Positions 1-13,279 are shown, counted from the first letter of the stretch. The stretch: 64,000 bases of DNA from Daldinia sp. FL1419 (GCA_025201765.1 MU623351.1:1-64000), one strand, 5' to 3'. Translations and numbers: made by a program. The notes: generated from the letters alone by a model not told the origin.

Positions 1-59
1 TAATATAGTGTGCGGTGGTCGTGTTATATTTGGGTTTTTTTTTTTTTTTTTTATTTATT

Positions 60-105
<46 letters not shown>

Positions 106-699
106 GTCTTTGTAAGAAGAAGAAAGAAAGAAAAACCCTGCATGCATTTCGTTTAGTATTATCCCGCGTTGCCCACAGCTTCGCCAGGCAGTAGCCAGCG
201 GCCAGGGTAAAACTGGTCAAATCCGGAGCCCCTCCCGATAACTTAATCGATCCGATCGGAACGCACGTGCGTCATTTGGCTTGGGACCTGGATTGTGACC
301 CAGGACTGCTGCCTTCCTCAACTTTATATTGCGACTTTACATAGTAACACCACTTACTCCTGACAACTACCTGTTTACATATACTCTATCAACCAACAAC
401 TAATGAATATATCTCACATCATCACATCATGTCAGTAGACTACTCGTTACATTTTAATAAATCTGACATCGTTGCTTTATATTCGGGTTGCATATCACAA
501 TCGACGTATTCTCGGTTTGAGAATACGCTGACGGCACAAGGTACCGAGACCAATAGGTAAGAAAAGGTTATCTTGACACCTTTTTCTTATACAATTCCAT
601 GGCTTGGATTGTTACCAAACCATCTCACCGGGTATCCGATAACCAAAAAAAAAACAAACAACCCATCGTACGACTAATCCCTGTCCTCTTTAGCTATCA
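1..699. other. Gene-free left edge with poly-T tracts
   Basis: No supportable gene. Two long T runs (about 37-52 and 64-101) separated by a short AT stretch lie at the very start; such tracts are prone to length error. The rest is downstream flank of the minus-strand RXT2 gene. Confidence 0.6.
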
Positions 700-2393
700 T
701 CACCTTCGAGTTCTCGTCTTCTTAGCTGGCTGTTGTGTATCCTCTTCTTCTTCATCTTGGCCCTTCTTTAAGTCATCTTCTAAACCCCATTCCTCTTTAT
801 CGTACCAATCCTCTCCATCTGACATATCACGGTTTGGTCCAACATGGGCTTCGTACTTAGACCACTGCAAAACCGTCTTCCGCATCCTGTCTGCTCGGAG
901 GAGGCCTTCGTATAGTCGCTTTGCCCCGCGACACACTTCTTCCTGCTTCTGTACGTATAATTGCAACAGCCGTCGCATGTCCTCTGCTTCTGCTTCTGGA
1001 ATTCCAAGGTCCCTATCGGGTCGAGCTGACCGGGGATGTAAGAAGAGGGGGTGTATGGGTGCTTCCTCTGTATATACTGACATCACCGACACTGCCCGGC
1101 TACCTTCTTTTCCGGCTTCTTCGCCAGCCTGGCCATGATGAACTGCCTTATCGACTTCCCCTTGACCGGTCGATCCGGCACTATCTGTTGCCAATCCACT
1201 AGTAGATCCTGTAGAACGAGCTTCTTTCGTCCCGTTGATACTGGTATCAGTAACGGTACTTTGCTGGGTACCGGGAGCATCTATTCCCGCTTCCCTTTCT
1301 TCCGGTCCATTCAGAGTGCCGCTTGACATGTTACCGCCTGCATTCTGTTTTGGCCTCTCAGCATCAGCCTTCGAAGTCTGTGCTGTTGATGATGATTCGG
1401 GCGCATTCGTTGCGGCGTCGATTGGCGGTTCGGAGTCCATCATCGTAGTATCATCATCAGATTTTGTCCCGTTGAATCCCGTCTCGGCAGGGCCCACAGC
1501 GGCACCCGCATTCCCTATAGCCGTGGCGTTTTTGCTGGCCTCCGCTTGTATGTCTTCCAAGGGGAGGATGTTAGCATCTGACTTGACGGACCCTTGTGCT
1601 TGACTATTCGAGTCCATATAGTCGTCACGATAAAGTTCGATATCGTTGGGGCCGAGCATTATATCGCAGGGAGCCCAAATATGATCTCCCACCAGTTTCG
1701 TTTGTAAGTGTTTCACCCTCCAAAGTGCGGCGTTCTCCTTATGCATAATATTACAGGCTTGTTTTGTCAAGTCCGTGAGCGTTTTCGTACTATAAGGTCG
1801 TGATAAGGTAGGATGTGTGGGGAGATCGGTAACGGAAGTGAGAGGGGCGAGGATGTCTGCAAAGGACCGGGTATTAGCAACTGTGGATGGATTGGGTTGG
1901 GTGTGGTAACCAACTTTCGAGTCGCACGTTGGCATACGGATTGAACTGGGCTGCTGCGTCGGTAACATCTTGGATGTATTCTTGATCATCATCGCTATCG
2001 AGTTCATAACCTTCATCGTCAACGAGTACTGGGTTTCGACTAATAATTGCTCTTTGGTAGCCAGCGTGGTTAACGATCTAGAAAATTAAATTCGGTTAAA
2101 TGCTATCCATCGTGAGTCGTATTAGAGAGCATAGAATACTCACCTCCTTGTATACTTCAGGCCCTGATGGTGGTGCTAACTGTCCCTCGTGGACAAATCT
2201 GGCCCTCTTCATTAATTTGTGCCCCCGATTGCCATGATAGTAAATCTCGGAATCAGAATCGGATTCTACCAGCCCAGCACGTCAGCGACCAACACGTAGC
2301 GTTTTTGCGGAGGGGCTTACCGTATGCCTTGCGCTTTCTCGCCTTCTTCATCGCCGCAATTGTCTCGGAAAAGAGAACTTGTTGGGATGTCAT
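700..2393 (-). CDS. RXT2: RXT2-like subunit of the Rpd3L histone deacetylase complex
   Basis: Four exons give 504 residues: 2321-2393, 2144-2265, 1915-2077 and 700-1856 (minus). All junctions are GT..AG and keep frame; the third intron has a CTAAT branch. The N-terminal half carries the RXT2_N signature: a basic helix after MTSQQVLF, then DSDSEIYYHGNRG, KLMKRARFVHEGQLAPPSG and, after the third intron, an ILAPLTSVTDLPTHPTLSR block ending in HIWAPCDIMLG. The C-terminal part is low complexity, rich in S/T/E, then ends in an acidic EEEED run and a basic KKTRTRR tail that could be a nuclear signal. In yeast, Rxt2 is a structural subunit of the large Rpd3 complex that represses transcription; that role is inferred here. 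The start is the first ATG before the conserved block. Divergent from TRAPPC11. Confidence 0.88.
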
Positions 2394-3520
2394 TGCGACC
2401 GTCGACTTTTGTGATTGGCTACAATTTGCCAGGATTGAATATATTTTCGTAATGATCTATCGTTGCCAGCTTTGGTAGCCTTGATAAAATAAAAGAATGC
2501 CAGCGCCGTGCTATTAACCGTAGGAAGAGTGTACGGATAAGCTTTACCCACAGTATTTCCCGCAAGAAGGGTGGAATGGCGTGTCTATCGGTCGCAGGAT
2601 CGGAATGAAGAGATAGGTCAAGGAGTATCGAAAACGGGATGATTAGATGGTTGAGTTAGGCAGGTTCTAGGAGCATTACGAGTATGTGGGGGAAGTTGTT
2701 GAATATTATAGTTGACCTCCCTGAACAATACATCAAAATGGGTTGCGACCGCGGGAAATTGTGAAGAAAAAAAAGAAGTACGGAAGAAGACGAAGACCTT
2801 TCGTAACGACACGACTTGGAGAGCTGGGACAAGGCTGTTGCCCGCAGTGCGCGCATGAGTTCACCAATCAAGATAACGTTGTTCCCTGACATGTACCATA
2901 CGGTACGTACATCTTACCTATTGTGTACATGTGTGATGTACCTACAGCACTATGCAAGGTCTAAAACGGAAAAGATGGACAAACTTTACAAGGTCAGCTC
3001 GGTAAGAGTTGGTTGGTGACGGTATTATGTAAGAAAATCGGCACAAGCAAGCCACCAGGGTCCGATTTTTAAGTTTGAGCCCCACCTTTAAACGTAATAT
3101 GGAACGGCGCTGCGGCGGTACCTTTTTAGTGTGAGGTCACTGAAGCTTCGAATTCCATATTAACTACCTAGGTTGGAACAATACATTGCAAGCGCCAAAA
3201 CTATCACCATTGTATGCGACAATGGGTCATGGGGTTAAACTATATCTTTAAATTCTTTAAATATAGTTGTAAGCCGTATGCTGAGCGTCGCTCCAAGTAC
3301 CGCCAATAAGCAAACAGTTTCTCAGAAGCCGTACGCATGTGAGCCAGCCATTCAACCCCGACTTAAAAGTCCCCAGAACTAATCGCATGTCTTCAGCATG
3401 ATGGTGATCTAAGTTCGACTAGAAGCCCGCATTGAATCGATCGTACTCTGGTATGATAATACTCGATCCGTTCGTATAAGCGAACATCAATGTCTCTCGA
3501 GCCCCTCTCGCACTAGACCA
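2394..3520. promoter_or_regulatory. Divergent intergenic region between RXT2 and TRAPPC11
   Basis: This 1.1-kb stretch separates two genes transcribed outward, so it must hold both promoters. Short open frames here have no protein-like character. I see no recognisable repeat and assign no specific element. Confidence 0.5.
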
Positions 3521-6500
3521 ATGGACGACTTTCCAGAGGGTAGCCTGGACCATAATGTCCCGTTTCTCGTCGTCTCCGGGCTAAGCAACTCTTCTACGAA
3601 GCCTGCTTTGGTGGACGCTAGTTTAAGAGAGCAGGGAATCCTCGTCCGATCAGAGCTGCCCTCTATAGAGAGTCGAGAGGCGAAGATCATCCTTCGTTGC
3701 ATCCAGGAGAAGGATGCCACTGAGCTCCCGTGGAACTCTCGAGATTCGTCGAGGAAATACAAATTTAAGATTTGCACTGCTGGGAGGGTACGTTCATACC
3801 CAATAATTATTTCTACGGCGTATTGGGTAATTGTAAGAGGTGAATCTGACTTCGGCTGTTAGGAATTCCTGCTACCCCCTCGCCGCGCACGCCTTCCTGA
3901 TGATTTTGAGGCGCCATTATCACCACCTATCCTCCACTCGCCATTTTCGCCCCTGAGTCCTGGCTCTAGCCTATACCCAGATGGCTTAATAGATACAGAG
4001 TGGATTCGGAAACATCAGTACCTCATACCTAGCGTGTTCTTAACATTTTATAGCCTAACTTCAGATTCTACGCTTGCCACCCTACACGACAATCAGCTCA
4101 AGACGGATATAAATGCGGTCAGAAATGCTATTGGGCAATCTGGCTACAAATGTCGCTTCGTCGCGGTTATCCTTAGCGACCAGTCGCCAAGTTCTATAGG
4201 CCAATTTCAAGAAAGACTGGATAATATTAGGAGGAGTACGGGTTTGGATCCAAAAACATCGCTTTTCGTCCTTCCTACTCAACGGACTGAGATTGAGCTC
4301 GAAAATGCCATCGATAATGTACTGACCGCAGTGTTTGAACAAGCAATCGAGTACTATCGCGATCTTAGTAGACACTCTCGCAAAAAGAGAGGAAGAGGAA
4401 TTGCGCCGCAGCCGACTATTCCTCCTACTACTGGCACCTCCCATACGTTATCCCTTCAAGGCTGGAACGTTCGTTATGACTTCAAAGCTGCCATCTTCGC
4501 TGAGTTCCGCCAAGAAATAGATGGGGCCATGCGTGCTTACGAGCAAGCATATGACGCTCTTCTCGGTGTCGACGTCCTCGAAACCATCCCCGGATGGAAT
4601 CCTAGGTTCAACGATGCTCGGCTCCTAGCCGATATAATAGCTATCCGGGTTTTGAAGTGTTTATTATGGATGGGACTAAGCACTACCGCTGTTAGAAGAT
4701 GGCAAGCTCACCATGATAGAATATATGATCTAATCGATCGAAGAGGTCGAGGGACGCAAAACTATGGATGGAAAGCGTGGCAAGCGAGATGGAACACAGT
4801 TATGGCCAATCTAATCGAAAAAGTCCAGTTCCCTGAACTCGAACCGTCTAGTCTTCTACCGTTCCGCCCTCCCGAGAAAACCCTGTCGGCAGAGCGTTTA
4901 CAACCATGGGAGCTTCTTCACCACCAGGGGTATTGGTACCGAATAGCCGCACGACACCTCTCCTATAGACGACAGTTAGCGTGGGCTATACCGGAAGAGG
5001 ACCGGAAACCACCAAATGCATCTTCGCCGTCCCAGGCCAGTAAGACTTATAGCTACGACACGTACATGTGCCCGGAACCCCACGAGGAGCTTCCTTTGGT
5101 GGGGACGGGTGTGAATCATAGCCAGCTAATCTTTAATCATTTAATGCTAGCATATAACGAATTTCAAAAGCGACATCAGCTTCGAACCTCGGCAGAGCTG
5201 GCGCTCGAGTGCTGTAAAGAATTAGAGAGGATGAAAGAGTGGAGAAAAATCTTGAAAGTTTTAACGCCTCTATGGAGGGATATGTCTTACCGTGCAGAGG
5301 GTTGGTGGGATATTATGGAGGCCTTTAGTTGGACTCTACGAGGTGCAGCGGTAGAAGTCGGACATAAGAACCTCATTGTTGCTATTGACTGGGAACTATT
5401 AAACAAGGGTGAGTGGCATTGGGTATTGAAATTAGTAGCTCTGGGACTGACTCCTATAATAGGTTTCTCTAGGCGGCCGGGTTGGCACTACGACATAACA
5501 AAGTCTCTGGATGACGTATCTATAGAGAGTCCACCTGTTATAGAAATCGGTGATGAGCATGTGACCTCATTCTTGCAGGCTTCTTTCGTTTTTAAAGATG
5601 ATGAAGGGAAGGCCGGACAGAGCTGCCCTACCCAACTTGCAATTACATCTAACTCTTTTCCGGATGCTGCTCCAGTAGTATTGGAGAGAATTCGAATAGA
5701 ATTCGACGGTAGTTTACACACAATACACTTAAAGCACAAAGCGAGTGATGCCCAAACACCGTCCTCTTCAAAGCCACGCGTTTCAAAAATAGCTTTAGTC
5801 GAGACAGAGAGCAATGATAACGACGGCGATTCCGAAGATGACTCTGAATCAGGAGGCGAGACGGCGCCTACAGTTTTACTTGAGGGAGCAGACGACTTAA
5901 CAATACTTCCAGGCCAAACACGAGTCTTCGAAATGGACGTCCCATTGAGAGAACCTGGTGACGCCAGAGCATCTTCGGTGCAGGTTTCGGTAGCGCCAAA
6001 GTCTTTTACTCTCCGATATACAATCAGGCTCCGAGAAATGAATCAGGTTGGTCTATGGTATTCACTGACATCCTCAAGGAAGAGGATCACAAGGACGAAC
6101 CCGCATAAAATCAACGTCCTCCCTCGGCCTCCGAAAATGGAAATCAGACTTATTGATATGCTTGAGCAATATTACGCAAGCGAATATATCCCACTCGAGT
6201 TAGAGATTCTCAACGAAGAAGATGCCGATGCCAATACTAAATTAGACATATCCATATTCGGACAAGATATCCCTAGCTTCACAGCTCAGGTTGAGGATGA
6301 CGCAGAAAAGACTAGTACTACTGGTGCTGAAGAATCGAAAGTTGATGGAATTTCCGCCGGAACGATACCGAATTATAAATCTACAAAGGCTACTATTACT
6401 ATCAACCCAGTCGATGGACCTATGGCGTTCGACTTGATAGTAAGAGCACGCTATCATCTCGTTTCGGATCCTGGAACACCAATTATCCAGCAAGTAACAT

Positions 6501-7435
6501 ACCCTATCAATATTGTGAACCCCTTCGAGGCAAGCTATGATTTATCCCCTCGCCTACATTCCGAGTGGCCAAACTACTTCGACCCTGAAGACATTCAAGA
6601 GCCCTCTGAGGAAGATGACGTCGTCCGCCTGCCTAGAGGGCTAGCGCAGAAATGGTCTCTTGCCACACGATACGCCTCATTTGCACAGGAAGACCTAGCT
6701 ATACTAGGTCTGGATGTAGACATTCTCTCTACACAAGGGAACGTAAGCTGCAAGACGTCCAAAAGCCAACCAGCTGTAGAAGATGATGCGGTTATCAGCC
6801 CGAAGACGATCGATGAAGCACGGTTCGAGATCATCGCCCAGAAATTCGACCTCGATGACCGGTCGCCTGCAACAGCGGATCTAGCTTTTACTATCAAATG
6901 GCGGCGGCCCACGTCTCCCAAAGATACAGTAAACACTACAGTCTTACCACTTCCACGATTCTTCGTCACTGTGTCCGAGCCGCGTGTCCTAGCTAGTGTC
7001 TCCTACTACTCACCGCCCAATCCTTCCGCCTCGGAGCTTCCACGCTCCAGCCCCCCATCTCAACTACTCTTCCTAGACATCACGATTGAGAACCCGTCGT
7101 CGCATTTCCTGACATTTGGACTAATGATGGAGCCGAGCGACGAGTTCGCATTCTCGGGTGCTAAGACTACGACGCTGAACGTGCTCCCTGTCGCGCGCAG
7201 AAGTGTAACGTATAGACTATTGCCACTTGTTAGAGGCGCTTGGATACGTCCGACGCTAGTTGTCAGGGATAAATACTTCCAGAAGGTGCTCAAGATTATA
7301 CCGACGGAGGGTATGAAGAGCGATAAGGAGGGGGTTTTGGTTTGGGTTCCACCAGAAGAGGAGGCGGATGGAGATGAGGAGGGTCAAGGCGAGGAAAGCG
7401 GAAGCGGAAGCGAAGAGGTTGAGGAGGGGGCCTAG
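3521..7435 (+). CDS. TRAPPC11: TRAPP complex subunit TRAPPC11 (foie gras/gryzun protein)
   Basis: Two exons, 3521-3787 and 3863-7435, give 1279 residues; the 75-bp intron has a GTACGT donor and a CTGAC branch. The protein opens MDDFPEGSLDHNVPFLVVSGL, as in fungal TRAPPC11 proteins. The foie-gras domain covers roughly residues 480-630 (GTGVNHSQLIFNHLMLAYNE, then LTPLWRDMSYRAEGWWDIM and VAIDWELL). A beta-rich gryzun-type region fills about 985-1245, with the motif YRLLPLVRGAW near its end. The tail is acidic (EEEADGDEEGQGEE). TRAPPC11 belongs to metazoan TRAPPIII and acts in ER-to-Golgi and autophagy-linked membrane traffic; the fungal role is inferred. An upstream ATG at 3490 meets a stop within nine codons, so 3521 is the preferred start. 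Confidence 0.92.
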
Positions 7436-8414
7436 AATGAATGAATGTGTTTATGATGGGTAACGGTGGTGATCGGAATGAAGCACATGTAACTCGGTAG
7501 GTGTTGGTCTAGAGGAATATATACATACATCAACGCTTTGTAGCAGCCTACCCTGGATGAAATTTATTGCTATTCACGCTCTATACGGAATAAGATGTGG
7601 TCTTATGGAAAGACCATACTCGTTTATTATAGTCCGACTCCTACGTGGAGCCGAGCTATTTCTCGGAATAGTGAAGAGCTACATATCTCACCTCGTCAAT
7701 ACAAACGTAAGCAACTGGTAATGGAAAAGTAACTATACTCTATGCAACTTAACATTCATGAATGAATCATTGACGGATCCATAGTATTGCTTGACTCGCA
7801 TTCGTAATAGGTCGCTTAGACTATAAGAGCCCTCCCTAAAAGAACAGACGCGGAATAATGAGTAATACAATTGTCCCGAGGGCCTAGATCTTACACATGT
7901 AAAGTATATAAGAAGAGGTGCTGCGGGGCCCTCAGACGACGAGGTTCCCACTAACATGACTAGGTTAGAGGCCTGGCTTTGAAAAATACGCCGATACGAC
8001 CGTCTCTAATAGTAGGATTTATCGGCAACAAAGTTGGACCGGTAGTCCGAAGATAGGTACCGTTCGAACGGAGGAGATAGGTACTGCATACCTAGGTAAT
8101 AAGAGACCTAGAGCGTATATATGTTAGTCGCTGCGATGATGCCTAAAAAGGCGACGCGCCGGACTTGCGCCGCTCTGTGTTAAGGCTTAATTCCAACTGC
8201 TACATTAACTCCGGGCAAGCTGAGAGGATCTGATTTTATTTAATTTTCATATGCCAATAAGATTAAAAAGCACTGCTGAGTGAGAAATTACTTACCTTAC
8301 GTTTGCAACGATCTTCTAGATCTTGATATAAATAGACACTTAAATATCCCTATCACTGACTTCTTAGCCCTTATTGTATTTTTTTTTCTTTTCTTCTTTC
8401 CCCTCCCCCATCCC
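7436..8414. other. Intergenic region after TRAPPC11
   Basis: TRAPPC11 3' flank and upstream region of the NAPE-PLD-like gene. No gene, RNA or repeat that I can support. A pyrimidine-rich run (8382-8414) directly precedes the next start codon, as is common in fungal promoters and leaders. Confidence 0.5.
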
Positions 8415-9793
8415 ATGAATTACTTTCCCCGAGTTCTCTTTAGAAGAGGACCTCCGATATCCCCAACGAAATTCACCAGGATGGCTTCCACGGGAGGCGC
8501 CTCTGTCGCCCTCTCCATGGCTACGTATTATAGCTCCGTCACGCTGCGCCCGCCACAACCGTCTGAGGCGCAAGAATTTGACCCCGAAGCTCACCACATC
8601 AAGAATCGCCACGGGAAGACGGTCAAGTTCCGGAATCCGCACCCATCGTTCTCCTTTCCCGGTCAACTACAGATCATGGAAATGGCTGTGTACGTTTTTG
8701 TGGATAATTGGGTTAGGTATTATTGTAATTCATGTATTGGCTGACTTTAGGAGTATATAGACGGGCATTTACTGGTACATTGGGTTGGCCGACGCCGAGT
8801 ACAAAAGACAAGCTTATACCGGTCACAAAACCAGAATTTCTACCTACGCGCACAGGGTCGTCGAAGCTCCGCGCCACCTGGTTAGGCCACTCTTGCTATT
8901 ACGTAGAGTATCCGTCAGGATTACGCGTGCTATTCGACCCTGTCTTCGAGGACTGTTGCACGCCTGTAAACATATCCCGGTTTAAGAGGTATACGGAACC
9001 GCCATGCAGCATCGCCGACTTGCCTTTCGTCGATGCCGTCGTTATCAGCCACAGCCATTACGACCACTTGTCGTATCCCTCTGCGCAAGAGATCCAACAA
9101 CATCATCCTAATGCGCACTTCTTCGTCGGACTAGGGTTGGAGAAGTGGTTCAAGGCGGGAGGATTCAACAACGTGACGGAGCTAGATTGGTGGCAGGAAG
9201 CGGAAATCACGCTGACGCCACAAGCTACCAAGGACGGGGCGGAAACGAATGGTGCAAGCGGATCGGATCTTCCAGGTCCGATCAGCGCAACGATATCCTG
9301 TCTTCCGTGCCAACACGCCTCTGGCCGCGGCATCCTCGACCAAAATAGTACGCTCTGGGCCTCGTGGGCCGTGACCTCAGGCTCGCCCGGCAAATCGGTC
9401 TGGTTCGGCGGAGACACAGGGTACCGCGCAGTTCCCAAAGTGCCCGAAGGCACCGACGACTACGGCCCGGAATACCAACATCTACCCGTGTGCCCGCAGT
9501 TCCGGCAGATCGGCGAAAAGTTCGGATCGTTCGACCTAGGGCTCATCCCCATCGGCGCGTACCACCCGCGGCACCTGTTCTCGGGAGTTCACGCGAACCC
9601 GTACGACGCGGTAGAGATCTTCAGTGACACGAAGTGCAAGCGCGCGATGGCGATCCATTGGGGTACGTGGGTGCTGACTGCTGAGCCGGTGCTGGAGCCA
9701 CCGCGGATGTTGAAGGAGGCATTGAAGAGGAAGGGAATAGAGGAGGAGGGGGTGTTTGACACGTGTGGTATTGGGGAGAGTCGCGAGTTTTAA
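8415..9793 (+). CDS. FMP30: NAPE-PLD/Fmp30-like metallo-beta-lactamase-fold phospholipase
   Basis: Exons 8415-8689 and 8761-9793 give 435 residues. A GTACGT donor, CTGAC branch and TATATAG acceptor are used; the nearer TTTAG is only five bases after the branch and breaks the frame. The metal-binding HSHYDH motif sits near residue 188, preceded by the TWLGHSCYYVEYPSGLRVLF strand pair typical of N-acylphosphatidylethanolamine phospholipase D. Further ligand-type motifs are GGDTGY (about 309), IGAYHPR (about 357) and IHWGTW (about 390). The family hydrolyses N-acyl phosphatidylethanolamines; yeast Fmp30 is mitochondrial. The first 23 residues (MNYFPRVLFRRGPPISPTKF...) are basic and acid-free, consistent with a mitochondrial presequence. 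A second start at 8481 would give 413 residues without it. Confidence 0.88.
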
Positions 9794-11261
9794 AGATGTT
9801 TTTTTATTTTTTTTATTTTTTTTTTAGGCCTGGGAGAGTTATTAGTTACATACTTGTGTAATATTGTCATTGTATATGAGAGGCATAGCGGTAGACATCA
9901 TGGCGTTTTGGAGTAGCAGGATAGTTAGGAAACTAGATGCATTTTATGATGTACGGGATGCTGGATTTAAGCACCTATTTGGATGTTTTAATATTTAACA
10001 AGTAACTTAACCTAGTAATCTTCCCTCGAGTTGGGAGTCTTTGTCTTTGTAACATGTGAGAATCGGGAATTGAGAATACTAAATAATAAGGGGATGTTAT
10101 GTTGCATAAGCGGTGCTTTGCTTATGGCTCGTGCCAACCTTGACACATAAGCTGCTGAAATATGGCTCGATTGTGGGGCGGTACCCACTATATTTTTGAC
10201 GAATCAACGCTTACCTCAATTCTCATAAGCCACGGAACGTTTGGAGCCCGTAGCTTATTGGTTTATGCTTATTGAAGCTATTTTGAAGCTATTCGCAACC
10301 TCGTTGTCGCTACCTGCTGTAATTAATTTAGCATACATGACAACCACTAAATGCGCTATAATTATAGCACATATATATACTATAAAAAAAATTTTAAGTG
10401 CTATAATTATATGCGCTGTAATTATAGGGAATTTATAGTGCTAATAGTGCTGTAAAATCAACATAAGCGAGCCGAAAGCACCTTTTGAGGTGCTTTTCGC
10501 TTTTGGAAAAATTTAAGCGGATTGATTAAAGTTTATTGGATGTATGAGAAAGTATTGTAGATCTGCAAATAAGCCAAATTTTGGTGGGGATAAGTTAATC
10601 GGTACCCCAAAAACACATAGCTGATGCTTATGCTTACCCCCCATAAGTTTTTCCATGCTTATGCAACATAACATCCTCTAAGTGTCGGAAGGAAGCGGGA
10701 TAAGAATTACGTGCAGGGTTACACATAGGTATAGTTACATTAACCTAGTTACATGTACGAATACTTAAGTAGGTTAGGTATGTATGTACCTATCCATGGA
10801 TGTGCCCGTCATTGCATTGGGACACGGCGCATCCAAGTAACCTAGTACATAGTACAGTACTAAAATCCCCAAAATGCAGATACTTTAGTTGCTTAGGCGC
10901 TAAACCTACCGCTGTAACGGTCAGGCACGTAACATGTCTTCCCGCCGGGAAACCAATAAGAATTACGAGTACTTGAAAGCGTTGGACTTTTCCATTTCAA
11001 CCCGCGTAACTACGACAAACGGCAAACGTGAGAGTGAGAGTGATTCGCAGCCAACACATCAGCTAGCCCAACTGTCAACCGTACCGTTCTTTAACCCATT
11101 TTATCATGCATCGACAACAGACTTATTTTTTTTGGTTATATAGTTCTGCACTCTCCCAGTTTTTCCCGCTATAGAAAACTTATGTATCTGTAGCTTGGCT
11201 TAAGATTTCTTGGGTACTCATTTGACGACGAAGAAGACTACTTACGTTTTTAATATCTATT
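9794..11261. other. Intergenic region containing a MITE
   Basis: Begins with a T-rich 3' flank (9799-9825), then AT-rich sequence interrupted by the inverted-repeat element at 10090-10678. After the element come short repeats of the CCTAGGTA/TAGGTTAGGTA type (10735-10800). No coding sequence is supported. Confidence 0.5.
10090..10678. mobile_element. Non-autonomous inverted-repeat transposon (MITE) with TAA target duplication
   Basis: The 589-bp element starts GGGGATGTTATGTTGCATAA and ends with its inverse complement; 21 of 22 terminal bases match (10090-10111 against 10657-10678, one A/G difference at the second base). It is flanked on both sides by TAA (10087-10089 and 10679-10681). A three-base TWA duplication is characteristic of PIF/Harbinger elements, so that family is inferred. 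The interior is AT-rich, carries repeated TTATGCTTA-like subterminal words and an internal hairpin near 10470-10505, and encodes no transposase. Mobility would need an enzyme supplied elsewhere. Confidence 0.75.
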
Positions 11262-13279
11262 ATGGGTAGCCCGAGTGATAAATTGCTGGTGAGTTTACAT
11301 ATTCCTCGGGGTATCCTGCCATTACGGCATTACGGGATTGTGGCATTATGGCATTATGGCATTTGGCATTTGGCTTTGCGCCTTCGAATGTCGTCTTGGT
11401 GCCGTGCCTTGAGATGTATGATTTGCACGCAGTTGTTAAAGACTCGGGTCAGATAACTTGACAATCATACATCTTTAATAATGGCAAAAGCGCTGGAGAC
11501 AGAACAGAATGCAATCTTAGCATATACAAGCCCCCTCGCAACCTAGTATTTCCTCCTACTTTCAACATAACTAACTGATAATCCAAGGACGAATTCCGGT
11601 CGCTCCTAGATGAAACCATAATTTTGGTTATATCTAGTGATCACAACTTGGAAGATCCGGAAGGATTTGCTACTGCGCGGCGAATTCTATCAGAACTTTC
11701 CGAGAATGTGGAAGCGGAAGAAGCCACTGGCTTTAATCCCAGTGGCCTAGGGGTTAATGATATCGTAGATATTAATCCCTCAACCCAAGATGATGATACG
11801 GAGGCCGCAGGCGCAGCTAGTAGCGATGTTAAGAGCGTTGGCGGCTTCACCGTTACAACAGAGAGCTCCGTGACCCAGAGCCATATATCCTCAGGGTCAT
11901 CCAAAGCATCCAGCCTTGAGACCCCCGGGCTCCCCCATATAGACGTCTTCGGCAGTCTTACGGATGCCGAGAAAGAAGAGCAGCTCGCCCAGATGTTTAC
12001 CTCTCTTAAACTCATCGATATAAAATTAGCTCTGCAGAAGTCCAAGGGCGACGCGAGTCTCGCTATTGATGAGCTTCTCAACGAACAATGGCTTGAAGAG
12101 ACCAAACAACGTCCTAAAGGGGTTGATGGTTTTTACATATCTGACGATGATAACGTTCCAAATAAAAGGAAGAAGAAGAAGGGCAAGAAAAAGAAAATGG
12201 CCAAGGTGACGCTACCCAAACGTACCGATACGGAAAATACGTTTCAAGAAGCAATCAGCAGTGATGCTGCACATAGTGGTGAGAAGCTTGATACCCAACG
12301 TGAACCGCTTGATTGTGGAGGACTGCGACTGACACCTGCAGCGGGACACATTTCACTTATATCTGATAAATTCAATTTACCGCTTGCGGACGTGACGACT
12401 ATCTACGAACAGCACAAGGCCTCGCCCGGAGCTACCGTGGCCAAAATCTTGAATAATTACATTGCTCTTGGTATATCGTCGTCGGATCCCCGTTTACTAG
12501 CCGAAGCTCAACAAGAAATGGATAAATTCCCTTGGGTACCTCCACAATACATCGAAGCCGCTTTCGAGATGTGCTCGCAAGGTGACGCAGCAGACGTCAT
12601 CGGCATATTGGGGGATTACTTTGAGAAGCCAGCATACAAGAAATACAATGTCCCGTACAGTGTAGTAGCATCCGGTCCCGAGGAAATCGTTTTACCTGAA
12701 CTTACCAATGTGTCGAATTCGCGGCAGTCCCCGAGATCCCCTACAACTATCCGTCCACCAACAGTCGATCTACCCATACGGACTTTGAACTGTCTGGGTA
12801 ATCTCCAAGCTGCTACCATCATGTCAAATAAAATTGTTGATTCAAGGAACCACTCGCTCTCATCAGCTAGAGCAGCCTTCAGGAAGGGCGGATCCGATCC
12901 TTTATACCGACAGGTTGGTGGATATTATGCGGAACGCAGTCGCCAAGAGACCGTGATCCTGCGGCAAGCTATTAGCGATCAGGCCAACTATCTTGTCGAT
13001 CATCAGAGTAAGAACAAGGACGAGATCGATCTTCACGGCGTCACGGTACAGGACGGCATTAATATCGCTTTGGATCGAGTATCGAACTGGTGGCAAAGTC
13101 TCGGTGAAGGGCGGGTACAGAAAGCAAAGGTGAACGGGTTTACTGTCATTACTGGCATTGGCAAACATTCTCCGGATGGAAGGTCGCCGTTGCGCGTTAA
13201 TGTGATCAAGGCGCTTGTCGCCGATGGTTGGAAAGTTCAGATACAAACCGGAAAGTGCCTCATCACCGGAAGACAGTAG
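11262..13279 (+). CDS. CUE2: Cue2-like CUE and Smr domain protein (putative no-go decay endonuclease)
   Basis: Exon 1 (11262-11288) encodes only MGSPSDKLL; a 299-bp intron with GTGAGT donor and CAAG acceptor leads to 11588-13279, giving 572 residues. The join restores DEFRSLLDETIILVISSDH, which looks like a continuous N-terminal helix region. A CUE-type helical segment lies near 135-180 (EQLAQMFTSL...ASLAIDELLNEQW). A lysine-rich stretch (KRKKKKGKKKK) follows, then a second helical repeat region at 240-345. DUF1771 starts near 433 (ARAAFRKGGSDPLYRQVGGYY), and the C-terminal Smr domain (487-572) has DLHG and TGIGKHSPDGRSPL. Yeast Cue2 cleaves mRNA at colliding ribosomes through its Smr DxH motif; that motif is present here as D-L-H. 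Function is inferred by homology. The tiny first exon is the least certain part. Confidence 0.85.

Noticed and set aside
8280..8414. Longer N terminus of the NAPE-PLD-like protein from an ATG at 8280
   Set aside because: The extension reads as a pyrimidine-rich leader (FFFLFFFPLP) typical of 5' untranslated sequence; starts at 8415 or 8481 fit better.
8741..8750. Nearer splice acceptor TTTAG at 8750 in the NAPE-PLD-like gene
   Set aside because: It is only five bases from the CTGAC branch and breaks the frame with either possible donor.
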